From an uncultured Spartobacteria bacterium (lineage in GTDB: Bacteria; Verrucomicrobiota; Verrucomicrobiia; Chthoniobacterales; JAATET01), in assembly GCA_937901895.1 (NCBI GenBank), contig CALGTD010000026.1, positions 1 to 59,983 of the forward strand: 59,983 nt of DNA, written 5' to 3'. A program made the position numbers and the translations under genes. The notes under the pieces are model-generated. The model was not told the DNA's origin, made no database searches, and worked only from the letters and a program-made list of their open reading frames with translations. The first letter of the stretch is position 1. Every line of letters begins with the position of its first letter. Below, piece by piece: positions 7,876 to 17,811 of the stretch.

Positions 7876-9614
7876 TTTCGCGGGCCGTATCCTCCTTGCC
7901 GGACCCGCTTTCCGTGCTCGACGTGCTGATTGTCGAAGACGATCCCGTCACGCGCGCCCTGCTCGACCGCCACCTCCGCAAACGCGGGCATACGACGGTG
8001 CTCTGCGACAGCGCCGAGGTCGCGCTCGCGCGACTGCTCGAGCGCTTTTACCCGCTGATTCTTCTGGATGTGCAGCTTCCGGGCATGAGCGGAATGGACC
8101 TCTGCCGGCACCTGCGCGCCCAGCCCGATGGCGACCAGTATTACATCCTCGTTGGCACCGGCAACGACACGCCAGAGGACCTGCGGGACATCCTCGACGC
8201 CGGCGCGAGCGACTATGTCGCGAAGCCTTACAATCCCGAGTATCTGAACGTCCGGCTGACCGTCGCGGAGACCCAGGTGAAGGAAATTGCCGCCCGAAAG
8301 CGGCTCGAGCGCGAGTTGAAATTCCTCGCCACGCGCGACCCGCTCACCAAGCTGCTCAACCGCAGCCAGCTCGAACCCGCCCTCAATGCCGCCCTGCAGG
8401 CTGCGCGCGAGGGACGCTCGGCCGCCGTGCTCTACATCGATCTCGACAACTTCAAGGTCGTCAACGACACGCTCGGCCACGACGCCGGGGACCGCCTGCT
8501 GACCGTGCTTTCCGGGCTTCTGAAAACCGTCACCCGCCCGCACGATGAACTCGTGCGCTTCGGTGGGGACGAGTTTGTGATCATTCTCACCGACGCCAGC
8601 GTCGAGCAGGCAATGGCGGTTGCCGACCGGCTTCGCGAAAAGGTGGATGATTACCGTTTCGTGGATTCAGGCATGACCTTTCGTGTCGGAGCCTCGATCG
8701 GTGTCGCGCCGGTGAATCCCATGCTGACCCCGGCGGAGATCCTCGTCGCGGCCGATTCCGCCTGCTACGCGGCCAAGGCCCACGGCCGCAACCGGGTCGA
8801 ACTTCACGACGAGGCCGACAGCGAGATTTCCCGGCTCATCGCGCAGACCGATTGGGCGACCCGCATCCACGAGGCGATGCGGGATGGCAGCCTCGAGATC
8901 TGGTTCCAACCGGTCGTCTCCACCCGGGATGGCACGATGCTCTACCAGGAGGGTCTGCTTCGCTACATCGACCCCGGCCATACCGTGATCGTGAGTCCCG
9001 GAGCATTTCTCAATTCCGCCCAGCGGTCGGGGCAGGGGACCAAGCTCGATTTGTTCGTTGTGGACGCCGCGTTCGCCACGCTGGCGCAGAATCCGGACCT
9101 TGTGCTCGGAATCAATCTTTCCGCGCCCTCGGTGAGTGATCAGGAACTCATTCCGCATCTCGAGCGCGTGCTTTCCGAGCATTCGGTGACGCCGGAGCGG
9201 GTTCTCTTCGAGATCACGGAAACCGAAATCATGTCCAACCTGGACAAGGCCAGGACGGTGCTTTCCATGCTTTCCGATATGGGATTTCGGATCGCCCTCG
9301 ACGATTTCGGGGCGGGTTTTTGCTCACTGGCTTACCTGAAAAACCTCCCCGTTCATCACCTGAAGATTGACAGCACTTTTATTCGGGATTTGCCGAATAA
9401 CGAGTTTAACCAGGCTATTCTCAGGGCGATACGCGAGGTTGCAGTCATTCGAAACATCTCCACGGTCGCGGAGTGCGTGGAGACGGAGGAACAGTTCACC
9501 CTCTTGGGAGAACTTGGAATCGACTACGCGCAGGGCTTCTTCATTGGGCGGCCACGAGGGCGCGCCTATCGGGCCAGCGAGATCGCTCTTGCGGCGGCGA
9601 TTCGCGGGGCCTGA
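7872..9614 (+). CDS. REC-GGDEF-EAL response regulator (c-di-GMP turnover)
   Basis: A protein of about 580 residues with three domains. The REC domain (about residues 16-130) has the acidic pair ED near residue 22 and phospho-acceptor D66 in LILLDVQLPG. The GGDEF domain has an intact GGDEF at 231-235, preceded by RPHD exactly five residues upstream, a canonical I-site for product inhibition. The EAL domain (about 335-570) has EGL at residue 360, NLSA, ETE, DDFGAG, LKID and AECVE, so the phosphodiesterase residues are also present. It may synthesise and degrade c-di-GMP under control of an unlinked histidine kinase. I chose ATG 7872, which forms ATGA with the previous stop; a GTG two codons upstream is possible. 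No kinase gene is nearby. Confidence 0.93.
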   Translation: MISRAVSSLPDPLSVLDVLIVEDDPVTRALLDRHLRKRGHTTVLCDSAEVALARLLERFYPLILLDVQLPGMSGMDLCRHLRAQPDGDQYYILVGTGNDTPEDLRDILDAGASDYVAKPYNPEYLNVRLTVAETQVKEIAARKRLERELKFLATRDPLTKLLNRSQLEPALNAALQAAREGRSAAVLYIDLDNFKVVNDTLGHDAGDRLLTVLSGLLKTVTRPHDELVRFGGDEFVIILTDASVEQAMAVADRLREKVDDYRFVDSGMTFRVGASIGVAPVNPMLTPAEILVAADSACYAAKAHGRNRVELHDEADSEISRLIAQTDWATRIHEAMRDGSLEIWFQPVVSTRDGTMLYQEGLLRYIDPGHTVIVSPGAFLNSAQRSGQGTKLDLFVVDAAFATLAQNPDLVLGINLSAPSVSDQELIPHLERVLSEHSVTPERVLFEITETEIMSNLDKARTVLSMLSDMGFRIALDDFGAGFCSLAYLKNLPVHHLKIDSTFIRDLPNNEFNQAILRAIREVAVIRNISTVAECVETEEQFTLLGELGIDYAQGFFIGRPRGRAYRASEIALAAAIRGA

Positions 9615-9669
9615 TCGTCTTCTCGGACCGGAAATCCGTGGTGTCCGGGAGCGCTCTGCGTGGATCCGG

Positions 9670-12165
9670 TCAGGCGGCTTCGGGGACCTTCGTTTTTGCT
9701 GCGGCCGGCTTTTTCGGAGCGGCCTTGCGCTCGCGCGGTTCGAACTCGAAGCCGACCTTGCTTCCCTCGAGTTTGAGGTAGGCGGAGAAGGGGCGGCCTT
9801 TTTTCGAGATGAACTTTGGAAGAAGGTCCGTTTTGCCCGTGGTGAGGAGTTTCTGGACCTGCTCGACGGGAATTTCCTTTTGCAAAATGACCTTGCCCAT
9901 CCGGAAGGCGCATTTCTTTGCGGGCTGATGCTCGCAAACGTAGGCGGCGCCGATGTCGTGGACCTTGCCCTGCTTGCAGACGGGGCAGTCGCCGATCACG
10001 GGGGCGTTCGAGAGATCGGGGGGGGCGCCGTTGGAGGCCTCGGCCTCGCCGAAGTCGAAGGTCTGCTTGTGCTCGTTGTCGAGCTTCACGATCGCGGAGA
10101 AAGGCCGCCCCATCTTGCTGCGGAAGCCTTCCAGCGGGCCGACGCGGCCTTGCTCGAGCAGCGTCTTGACCTCCTCGCGCTCGAGTTCGCGGCCGGCCAT
10201 GTTTTTCCAGACAAGAAGACTGCAGCCCTTGCACTCGTAGGCCTTGAAGGATTCCTTGAAAACGCCCTCGCCGCACTTCGGGCACTTTGCCTCGAGGTCG
10301 TGGAAGTTGCCCGCGACCGTGCTCGCGTCGCCGGAGTAGCCCTTGGCCTTTGCGACGATCTCGTCCGTGAAGCGGCGGATGCCGTCCATGAATTGCGGAC
10401 GGTCCGTGAGGCCCTGCTCCATCTGCTTGAGCTTGAACTCCCACTCGCCGGTCATTTCCGGCGACGTGAGCGCTTCCACACCGATGCCGCGCAGGAGCGT
10501 GATGAGCGAGAGACCCTTCGAGGTCGCAATGAGATCGCGGCCCTGGCGAACGACGTAGCCGTCCTGGATGAGGCCTTCGATGATCTGCGCGCGGGTGGCC
10601 GGCGTGCCGAGACCTCGCTGCGACATCGCCTCGCGGAGTTCCTCGTCCTCGACGAGCTTGCCGGCGCCTTCCATCGCGGAGAGGAGCGTGGCTTCCGTGA
10701 AGCGCGCGGGCGGCTTCGTTTCGTTTTCCTTGATCTCGACGGACTCCGTGGTGGCGGATTCGCCGGACTGGATCGCGACCACCGTTTCGTCGTCCGCGCC
10801 GGCGGCGGCCTTGCCATAGACGGCGAGCCAGCCGGGGTCGGTGATGATCTTGCCGTCGGTCTTGAATGCCTCGCCCTCGACACGCGTGATGCGGGTGGTT
10901 ACCTCGAACTGCGCAGCGGGGAAGAAGACGGCGATGAACCGACGCGAGACCATGTCGTAGATCTTGCGTTCGAATTCATCGAGGTTCTTCGGGGACACGC
11001 CGGTGGGAACGATCGCATGGTGGTCGGAGACCTTTGCGTCGTTGAAGATGCGCTTGTTCGGTCGCACCCAGCCTTCAGCCAGCGCCTTCTGCGCGTGAAC
11101 GGCGAGCGTCGGATCGTCGAACTTCGTCATCCGAGCCTTCACTTCGCCGAGGTTGTCCTCGGGCAGATAGCGGGAGTCGGTTCGTGGATAGGTGAGCACC
11201 TTGTGCTTCTCGTAAAGCGCCTGCGCGAGCTGGAGCGTGCGGCGCGCGCTGAGTCCGAAGCGGCTGTTGGCCTCGCGCTGGAGGGTCGTCAGATCGTAAA
11301 GCAGGGGCGCGGCCTGCGTGGTCGGCTTTTTCTCCTCCTCGATCGTGCCCGGTTTGCCGGCGCACTTTGCCACGATGGCCTCCGCGGCTTCCTTCGTCCA
11401 GAGGCGCTCTGCGCGGGCCTGCTCGTCGTCGCCCTTCTTGAATTTTTCGTCGAACCAGCGGCCGCGATAGTTTCCAGCGGCGACGCCGAAGTCGCCGTAG
11501 ACCTCCCAGTAGGGACGCGGCTTGAAGGCGCGGATCTTCTCCTCGCGCTCGGCGAGGATGGCAAGGGTCGGCGTCTGCACACGACCGACGGGGGTGAGTT
11601 GGAATCCTCCGCCCTTGGAATTGAACGCGGTCATCGCGCGGGTGCCGTTGATTCCAACCAGCCAGTCGCTTTCGCTGCGGCAGACGGCGGCGTCGGCGAG
11701 AGGCGCCATTTCCGTGCCGTCGCGGAGTTGCTCGAATCCTGCGCGGATCGCCTCCGGCGTCATCGATTGCAGCCAGAGTCGCTTCGTGGGCTTTTTGCTG
11801 CCCGCGAGCTGCATGATGTAGTGGAAAATCAGCTCACCTTCGCGCCCGGCGTCACAGGCGTTGATGACGAGATCGATGTCGGGCCGCTTAAGCAGCTTCT
11901 TGATGAGTTTGAAGCGCGTTTCGTTTTTTGCGATCGGCTTGAGGTCGAATGCCTCCGGGATGATGGGCAGGTTCGCAAAGCTCCACTTGCCGCGCTTCTT
12001 GTCCATCTCGTTCGGAAGACAAAGCTCCACGAGGTGGCCCACGGCGGAGGTGATCACATACTCGTCGTTTTCGTAGAAGTCGCCGTTTTTTGGAATCCTG
12101 CCGAGGACGCGCGCAAGATCGGCGGCGACGCTGGGCTTTTCGGCAATGACGAGGGATTTGGGCAT
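9670..12165 (-). CDS. topB: DNA topoisomerase III (type IA)
   Basis: An 831-residue type IA topoisomerase. The N-terminal Toprim domain begins KSLVIAEKPSVAADLARVLG and holds the metal site DAGREGE (about residues 104-110). The catalytic tyrosine is in LTYPRTDSRYL. The C-terminal third has zinc-ribbon-like cysteine sets (CPKCGEG…YECKGC, CPVCKQG…) and two repeats of the GRPFSA(I/Y)(V/L)KL type, the cryptic-Toprim tail found in bacterial TopB. It relaxes or decatenates DNA by single-strand passage. It lies 79 bp downstream of dprA on the same strand and may share its transcript. Confidence 0.95.
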   Translation of the reverse strand: MPKSLVIAEKPSVAADLARVLGRIPKNGDFYENDEYVITSAVGHLVELCLPNEMDKKRGKWSFANLPIIPEAFDLKPIAKNETRFKLIKKLLKRPDIDLVINACDAGREGELIFHYIMQLAGSKKPTKRLWLQSMTPEAIRAGFEQLRDGTEMAPLADAAVCRSESDWLVGINGTRAMTAFNSKGGGFQLTPVGRVQTPTLAILAEREEKIRAFKPRPYWEVYGDFGVAAGNYRGRWFDEKFKKGDDEQARAERLWTKEAAEAIVAKCAGKPGTIEEEKKPTTQAAPLLYDLTTLQREANSRFGLSARRTLQLAQALYEKHKVLTYPRTDSRYLPEDNLGEVKARMTKFDDPTLAVHAQKALAEGWVRPNKRIFNDAKVSDHHAIVPTGVSPKNLDEFERKIYDMVSRRFIAVFFPAAQFEVTTRITRVEGEAFKTDGKIITDPGWLAVYGKAAAGADDETVVAIQSGESATTESVEIKENETKPPARFTEATLLSAMEGAGKLVEDEELREAMSQRGLGTPATRAQIIEGLIQDGYVVRQGRDLIATSKGLSLITLLRGIGVEALTSPEMTGEWEFKLKQMEQGLTDRPQFMDGIRRFTDEIVAKAKGYSGDASTVAGNFHDLEAKCPKCGEGVFKESFKAYECKGCSLLVWKNMAGRELEREEVKTLLEQGRVGPLEGFRSKMGRPFSAIVKLDNEHKQTFDFGEAEASNGAPPDLSNAPVIGDCPVCKQGKVHDIGAAYVCEHQPAKKCAFRMGKVILQKEIPVEQVQKLLTTGKTDLLPKFISKKGRPFSAYLKLEGSKVGFEFEPRERKAAPKKPAAAKTKVPEAA

Positions 12166-12244
12166 TTTATCGAACCGCAGAGCGCACGGAACGCACCGAG
12201 GTGTGTTGGAGGAGTTTCCCCGTTGGTCTCTCTGTTATCCGTGG

Positions 12245-13339
12245 TTAATTCGTTCTCACGAAATGGCCGCCGGGCAATTGTCTGACGAGGCGCCTCATTT
12301 CAAGGGCGAGCAACGTAGAGGACACTTTTGCGGTTGGCAACCCGCTTCTGGAAATCACGGTGTCGACGTGGGTTTCGTCGGTTCCGAGGGCCTCAAGGAC
12401 GGCGCGCTCGGCGTCGGAGAGGTTTGCAGGAGGTGGCGGAGCGGAAATCTCTGGCGTCTCCGGAAACAGCAGCCCAAGGTCGTCGAGGATGTCCTGCGCG
12501 CTCTGGACGAGCTTGGCACCCTGCTGGATGAGGCGGTTGGAGCCGATCGCACCGGGGTGGTCGATGCGGCCGGGAATCGCGTAAATGGCGCGGCCCTGCT
12601 CGGCGGCCTGGTTTGCCGTGATGAGCGCGCCGCTGGTGACCCCGGCCTCGGCGACGAGCAGACCAAACGAACACCCGGCGACGATGCGGTTGCGCATCGG
12701 GAAGGTTTGCTTGTCCGGCTTCACGTCCATCGAGAACTCGGTGATCACCGCGCCGTTGCCGTCGGCGATACGGGCGGCGAGGTCGCGATTTTCCGGCGGG
12801 TAGAGGTGGTTCAATCCCGAGCCGAGCACGGCGACGGTGCGGCCCTTCGCGGCAAGTGCCCCCTGATGCGCCGCGGTGTCGACCCCGCGGGCGAGGCCGC
12901 TGAAGACGGTGAGCCCGGCGTAGGCGAGCTGGTAGGCGAGCTTTTTTGACGCCTCGGTCGCGTAGTGGCTCGGCTTGCGCGGGCCGACGATGCCGATCGC
13001 ATGGCGGTCGCGCTCGATGAGTTCGCCCAACACGTAGAGGACAATGGGCGGATCATGGATCGTGCGCAGCGCCTCCGGGTATTCCGTATCGGAGGGAATC
13101 AGGACGCGGGCGCCGGCGGCGGCGATTCGTTTCAACTCGGCCTCGAGATCGACCTGCTTCTCCCAGTTCGCAATCGATCGGGCCGCCTCGGGTCCGATGC
13201 CATCGACCTCGCGCAGTTCGGAGGCGGAGGCGGAGAGGATGCGCTGCGGAGTGCCAAAGCGGTCGAGCAACCGGCGCAGGCGCACCGGGCCGAGGCGTGG
13301 AATCATGTTCAGCGCGATGTGCGCTTCGGTATCCGTCAT
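12245..13339 (-). CDS. dprA: DNA processing protein DprA
   Basis: A 364-residue DprA (Smf). The N-terminus (TEAHIALNMIPRLGPVRLRRLL…VDGIGPEAARSIANWEKQVD) is the SAM/HhH-like region. The Rossmann core carries GIVGPRKPSHYATEASKKLA, SGLARGVDTAAHQGAL, AVLGSGLNHLYPPEN and FPMRNRIVAG, all strong family motifs. The C-terminal winged helix (about residues 300-364) matches the DML1/Z-alpha-like domain. DprA loads RecA onto incoming single-stranded DNA in natural transformation. Its ATG overlaps the stop of the DTG protein by four bases. The open frame runs on upstream for hundreds of codons, but homology stops at this ATG. Confidence 0.95.
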   Translation of the reverse strand: MTDTEAHIALNMIPRLGPVRLRRLLDRFGTPQRILSASASELREVDGIGPEAARSIANWEKQVDLEAELKRIAAAGARVLIPSDTEYPEALRTIHDPPIVLYVLGELIERDRHAIGIVGPRKPSHYATEASKKLAYQLAYAGLTVFSGLARGVDTAAHQGALAAKGRTVAVLGSGLNHLYPPENRDLAARIADGNGAVITEFSMDVKPDKQTFPMRNRIVAGCSFGLLVAEAGVTSGALITANQAAEQGRAIYAIPGRIDHPGAIGSNRLIQQGAKLVQSAQDILDDLGLLFPETPEISAPPPPANLSDAERAVLEALGTDETHVDTVISRSGLPTAKVSSTLLALEMRRLVRQLPGGHFVRTN

Positions 13340-15978
13340 GATTTGCGAATGACGACGACCTTCGCCGGTTTCCCGGTGATGCCGGAGGTGGTGACGCCGC
13401 GCACACGAAACACAGTGCGGCCTTTCTTCAGATTCGAAACGAAGCTCCAGCTGCTCCCGCCGCCCTGGCAGCGTTGGTAGTTCTTCTTCCCGCGCTGGAA
13501 CTCCACGGAGGCGAGCGGCGCATGGCTGCGGACGCTGCCGTGAATGCGGATGCGATTCTTTGACGTGCGGACGGTATTCGGTCCGCTGATTCGCACCTTC
13601 GGAGGCTCGGGAATGGGTGGAGGAGGCGGGATGTTCGAGGGGCGGAAGCCGATCATCCCGCGCTCGACATCGAACATCACGTCGCAGGCGAAGAACGCAT
13701 TCAGACCGGTATTGATGTAGCCGTTGTAATTCTGGGGATTCACGCTCGGTGCGGCGGCGATGGCGTTGAGTCCGATATCCGTGCCGGCGGTGAAACCGAG
13801 TGTCCACGGACCGGAGACGAGAGAGAATTCCGTGCCGACCTGGATCGCTTTTCCATTGAGAAAGTTGGCGTCCACGACCAGCGACGTGCCGGTGCGGATC
13901 GTCATCGACGGCGCGCCGGTGTCGAGGATGACCTCGGTGGGCGCAGTCTGGGTGACGCCATTGAGGCTGAGCGTGAAGTAGCCCCAGGTCTGGAAGAATC
14001 CGTAGCTCGGGTAGCCGCTGCCGGGGTAGGGCTGGCTGGGATCCGCGTCGAGCAGGGGGATTTGAATGGGGAACGACGCGCGGTCGGCGTCGGTGAGCCC
14101 GAGCTGAAGGGTGGGATTCGGTGCGGCGTAGTCGCCGACGGACACGATGAACCCGCTGGAGAGGTTGCCGGGAAGCTGGGGGAGGATCGTGTTGATGAAA
14201 AAGTTCGATCCCGCGTAGGGCGAGAGATTCGCGCCGAAGTCGCCGTAAAAGTGCTCCCAGATCGGCGGAGTCTCCTGGTTCTCCTCGTAGCCGGTCCAGT
14301 TCATCATGCGTGTATCGCCCGGGCTGCCGCCGGTCGCGTCGACAATCTGGCCGACGTTTGCATTCACCACGGCGACCGGATCTGCGGACGGGTTGCCGTA
14401 GATCGCGATATCGGTCGTCACGAGTTGCGCGGTGTATTCGATGCCGCTCGAGTAGGTCGCGGTGAAGGTCTGGCCGGGGTTTACCACGTTGTAGCCGGAT
14501 GCCGGCCACCAGCCGTCGGGGTTGTTGTTTTGCGCGGCGAAGAATCCCGTGCCGCCCGTGTCGAACTCGTAGAGCTGCGGCGCGCCTCCGCCGAGGCCGA
14601 CATAGATGCCGAGTTTCCACGTCGGACTCGCGTCACCCTGCTGCGAGACGTTGAAGACCGCGAGCGGGATGGTGACCGTCTCGAGGTCGGGCGGGATGGG
14701 GGCCGGATAGAAGCCGGGAGCGAACTGGATGTTCGCGTGGAGATCGGGTGTGGAGATTTTCTTCAAGCCCACGTAGCCGTCGACGGCGTCGTAAAGGAGA
14801 TCGAATGCATTGAGCAGGTTCCGCCCCGTGTTGAAAAACTGGTCGCGAAATGCGCCGGTGTTCTCCGGGAAATTTCCCGCGAGCGGTGGGAAGATGTCGA
14901 TGGACGTGGGATTGAGGGTGTTTTCCGGCTCTGTGTTGATCGTGTAGCTCACGGCACCGTCGGAGTTCAGGAGATTGACCGTGAGAGGCGGCGTCGCGGT
15001 CGCGCCGGTGAGGCCGGGGAGCGTGAGAATGGCAAAGTTGATGCCGGTGTCCACGACGAGCTGCCCGGTGCCGTAGGCGGTGCCTTGATAAACGATGTTG
15101 CCCATCGGCGCCTGCCAGTCGGGGGGGCTGGGAGGATTCTGGGAGAGGCCGGTTGGGAGAAGGTTTGTGTAGGCGTAGCCCGAGTCGGAGGAGGTGAGGC
15201 CGAGCTGAATTCCCGACTGTGCGAGCACATAGCCGGCGCGCATCGTCGGCGGATTCGTTCGCATGGGCAGTAGGTTGAAGAACGCGTTGTATTGCTGGTT
15301 GAACGCGTTGTTATTCGGCGACGTGCCCTGACCGGTGCGATCGAAACCGACGCCGAAATTCACGACCGGCGCGAGGATGCCGGGGTTCGCGTCGTAGGAA
15401 ACCGACTGCCCGCCCGCGAGGGTGAGCGTATGGTTCGAGAACGCGGCGGTTTCGCCATTCGTGAGCACGACCGTGCCGGACTCAGGAATCGTCCGGAATG
15501 TCGTCGATGCCGTGGCACTTCCGGGCGGAGGCGTGGTCGAGCAGGCCAGCATGTCCACGACCAGCACCGGCACAACCGCCTGCGCGGGCACCGGCGCGTT
15601 GCCGATCGCGGTTGCGTCGGGGAACGTGATCGTTTGCGTGCTCCACGTGCCGCGGAAGATCCGCGCGCTGCTGTTCAGATAGACATAGCCGGCGGGGCCT
15701 TCCGGATTCGGAATGCCCGGCAGCAGTGTCTTCGCTGCGTAAAGCGCGCGCGAACCGGTATCCACCGGCAGCTCGATCGCGGAGCCTGCGATGACGGCAT
15801 TGATGCGTGGTCCGTTGCTCGCGGTGAGTCCCGCCCCCGCCGCGTAGGGAAGGTTGTAGGCCTGCTGGTAGGACGGATAGCCGACGAGCGGGTTGTTTGC
15901 AGTCTGCGAAAATGCCGAAGGGGAAAGAAGCAGCGTGAATCCTGCAGACAGCGCAGCGAGGGCACCCCAACTTGACAT
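13336..15978 (-). CDS. secreted protein with four DTG (aspartyl-protease-like) motifs
   Basis: An 880-residue exported protein. From the ATG at 15978 it starts MSSWGALAALSAGFTLLLSPSAFSQ, a good signal peptide; an ATG 31 codons upstream would extend it. The striking feature is four hydrophobic-DTG motifs: LPVDTGSR (D73), LVVDTGIN (D310), YEFDTGGT (D473) and VILDTGAP (D686). Aspartyl proteases use a pair of D-T/S-G motifs, so the arrangement looks like two bilobal units in tandem, the pairs 237 and 213 residues apart. Each motif is preceded by hydrophobic residues as in pepsin or retropepsin folds. After a proline linker, the last 90 residues resemble a beta-sandwich tail. The catalytic claim is an inference. 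Its stop overlaps the dprA start (ATGA), so the genes are co-transcribed. Confidence 0.7.
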   Translation of the reverse strand: MSSWGALAALSAGFTLLLSPSAFSQTANNPLVGYPSYQQAYNLPYAAGAGLTASNGPRINAVIAGSAIELPVDTGSRALYAAKTLLPGIPNPEGPAGYVYLNSSARIFRGTWSTQTITFPDATAIGNAPVPAQAVVPVLVVDMLACSTTPPPGSATASTTFRTIPESGTVVLTNGETAAFSNHTLTLAGGQSVSYDANPGILAPVVNFGVGFDRTGQGTSPNNNAFNQQYNAFFNLLPMRTNPPTMRAGYVLAQSGIQLGLTSSDSGYAYTNLLPTGLSQNPPSPPDWQAPMGNIVYQGTAYGTGQLVVDTGINFAILTLPGLTGATATPPLTVNLLNSDGAVSYTINTEPENTLNPTSIDIFPPLAGNFPENTGAFRDQFFNTGRNLLNAFDLLYDAVDGYVGLKKISTPDLHANIQFAPGFYPAPIPPDLETVTIPLAVFNVSQQGDASPTWKLGIYVGLGGGAPQLYEFDTGGTGFFAAQNNNPDGWWPASGYNVVNPGQTFTATYSSGIEYTAQLVTTDIAIYGNPSADPVAVVNANVGQIVDATGGSPGDTRMMNWTGYEENQETPPIWEHFYGDFGANLSPYAGSNFFINTILPQLPGNLSSGFIVSVGDYAAPNPTLQLGLTDADRASFPIQIPLLDADPSQPYPGSGYPSYGFFQTWGYFTLSLNGVTQTAPTEVILDTGAPSMTIRTGTSLVVDANFLNGKAIQVGTEFSLVSGPWTLGFTAGTDIGLNAIAAAPSVNPQNYNGYINTGLNAFFACDVMFDVERGMIGFRPSNIPPPPPIPEPPKVRISGPNTVRTSKNRIRIHGSVRSHAPLASVEFQRGKKNYQRCQGGGSSWSFVSNLKKGRTVFRVRGVTTSGITGKPAKVVVIRKS

Positions 15979-16128
15979 GGCGCCAAACAAGACGGGCCGA
16001 TCGACGCTGTCAATTCCGGTCACCAGTCCCGTCAGCGAACGGGCGGATGCCCGTGGTAATGGAGGACTCATCGAAAGGAAGGGCGGAAACTCCTCGCGGC
16101 GATGCTGACGGATTCCTAACGTCCGCGA

Positions 16129-17796
16129 ATGTCCCCGTCACCCCTCCGATTTGTGCGCGCATCCGTTTTCGTTCTCGCCTCGCTGCCTGTTGTCCTGTCC
16201 GCCGATGATGGATGGCGAAAGCTCTTCAACGGCGAAGATCTCGAAGGCTGGACACCACTGCTGAACGCTCCCGGGGAGATTGGCGACTATGTGAAGGTCG
16301 TGAACGGGGAGATTCACATTTACGCGGACAATCCCGCGCCGGACCGCGTGCCTTTCGGTGTGCTGATGACCCAAGAGCGCTTCGAGCGATTCCACCTGCG
16401 GCTTCAATACCGCTGGGGCACCAAAAAATTCGAGCCTCGCGCGAACGACATCCGCGATGCGGGGGTTCTCTATCATATCTACAACGCGGAGCGGGTGTGG
16501 CCGCGGTCCGTCGAATGTCAGATCCAGGAAGGCGACACCGGCGACCTCATCTTTCTTTCCACGGGCGGCGTGAGTTGGGAGCTCCCGCGCGGCAAGGATG
16601 CCCCCGATGGGCAGGGCGATCCCGCTCTGCTGCCCGAGAGCGGAGGCGTGCCGCGTGCCTACTTCAATCGCGAGTTCGGCCCCTATCTCGGACGCTTTCC
16701 CGAACTCGACACGCTCGAGGGCTGGAACACCGTTGACGTGATCGTTCACGGATCGGCCTCTGCCGTTCACCTTGTGAATGGCGAGGTGTGCGCCCGGGTC
16801 TTTGAGATGCGCAAGCCCGTCGGAGACGATTGGGTGAAGCTCGAGAGCGGACGGATCGCGATCCAGCTCGAGGGTGCGGAGTTGTTTTACCGGAATATCG
16901 AGATTTGCGAACTCCCGCCCGCGATTCAAACGTCGTCGCGCTATCTCACGGTGAGTTCCGTGGCGGACACGGAGGGTGCATGGCGTGAACTCGTGGTGAC
17001 CAATCCCGACTCCGTGCCGCGGGATCTCACCTGGACGGTGCTTGGCGAGTCTCCGGACGTGTTCGAGATCGAAGGCCCGTCCCAAAAGACGCTGGCGCCG
17101 GGCGAAAGTGCGACGATTCGTGCACGTTTGCGTGTTTCGGGGGAGGCCGGACGATACAGCGCGGGTCTGCGGATCGGCGACGAGGAGGATGGTGCCTTCG
17201 TCGTGCTGGAGGGGCTCCGTCTCGCGGCCATGGAGGGCTCGAACGAGCCGCCGCTGGAGCGCATTCTCGACGCGCTCGGAACAGCCGCGGATGTTGGCGG
17301 TCCGGATCTCGCGCACGATACGAAGGGCGCCACGCTCGGCGGCAGCATCGCGGGAGGAAAACTGCGCGCGCTCGGCGAGGTGACGATCACCCCCGTCGCG
17401 CGGTTCTCACCGCCCGGTGTCGAGGCTTTCGGAATTGTGGCGGACGACGGCAAAAGAACGACGCTCGGCGCACTCGCGAATTCGGCGACGCAGGCCGACG
17501 CCCACCAATGCCTCTGGCCGCCGCTCGAGGGCGATAAAGCGTCGGTGAAGTTCGGCAAAAAGGGCGAAGCGTTTGCGATGTTCGTTGAAGCCGGCGGCGC
17601 CGTCCTGAGCACGGATCCGGCAACGGCGGAGAATACGAAGGTGCCGCACCCCGCGCGGATCTGGCCGATCGATGTGTTCCAGGGGAGTCTGATCGAGAAC
17701 GCAGTCCTTGTCGGTTTCGAGGAGGCGAAGAATGGCGACTACCAGGATGCGCTCTTTCTCGTCGAAAACGTCGAAGTGATTTCCCCGGAGAATTGA
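16129..17796 (+). CDS. secreted DUF1080 (3-keto-disaccharide hydrolase-type) protein
   Basis: A 555-residue exported protein with signal peptide MSPSPLRFVRASVFVLASLPVVLSA. Residues 28-255 match the DUF1080 fold (a concanavalin-like beta-jelly-roll): WRKLFNGEDLEGW at the start, then VVNGEIHIY, LRLQYRWG, DAGVLYHI and WPRSVECQIQEGD. The family includes 3-keto-disaccharide hydrolases, is expanded in Verrucomicrobiota and Planctomycetota, and acts on glycans. Residues 275-375 look like an immunoglobulin-like beta domain, and the remainder is unassigned. It is divergent from the DTG protein gene and convergent with recF. Substrate unknown. Confidence 0.82.
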   Translation: MSPSPLRFVRASVFVLASLPVVLSADDGWRKLFNGEDLEGWTPLLNAPGEIGDYVKVVNGEIHIYADNPAPDRVPFGVLMTQERFERFHLRLQYRWGTKKFEPRANDIRDAGVLYHIYNAERVWPRSVECQIQEGDTGDLIFLSTGGVSWELPRGKDAPDGQGDPALLPESGGVPRAYFNREFGPYLGRFPELDTLEGWNTVDVIVHGSASAVHLVNGEVCARVFEMRKPVGDDWVKLESGRIAIQLEGAELFYRNIEICELPPAIQTSSRYLTVSSVADTEGAWRELVVTNPDSVPRDLTWTVLGESPDVFEIEGPSQKTLAPGESATIRARLRVSGEAGRYSAGLRIGDEEDGAFVVLEGLRLAAMEGSNEPPLERILDALGTAADVGGPDLAHDTKGATLGGSIAGGKLRALGEVTITPVARFSPPGVEAFGIVADDGKRTTLGALANSATQADAHQCLWPPLEGDKASVKFGKKGEAFAMFVEAGGAVLSTDPATAENTKVPHPARIWPIDVFQGSLIENAVLVGFEEAKNGDYQDALFLVENVEVISPEN

Positions 17797-17811
17797 CGGA
17801 AACGCGCAGTC

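Noticed and set aside
9367..12285. A plus-strand open frame of about 970 codons
   Set aside because: Antisense shadow of topB with no recognisable domain, whereas the minus strand encodes an intact topoisomerase III.
13340..14620. N-terminal extension of the DprA frame
   Set aside because: Overlaps the DTG-protein gene in another frame, with Arg/His-rich shadow composition; DprA homology begins at the ATG at 13339.
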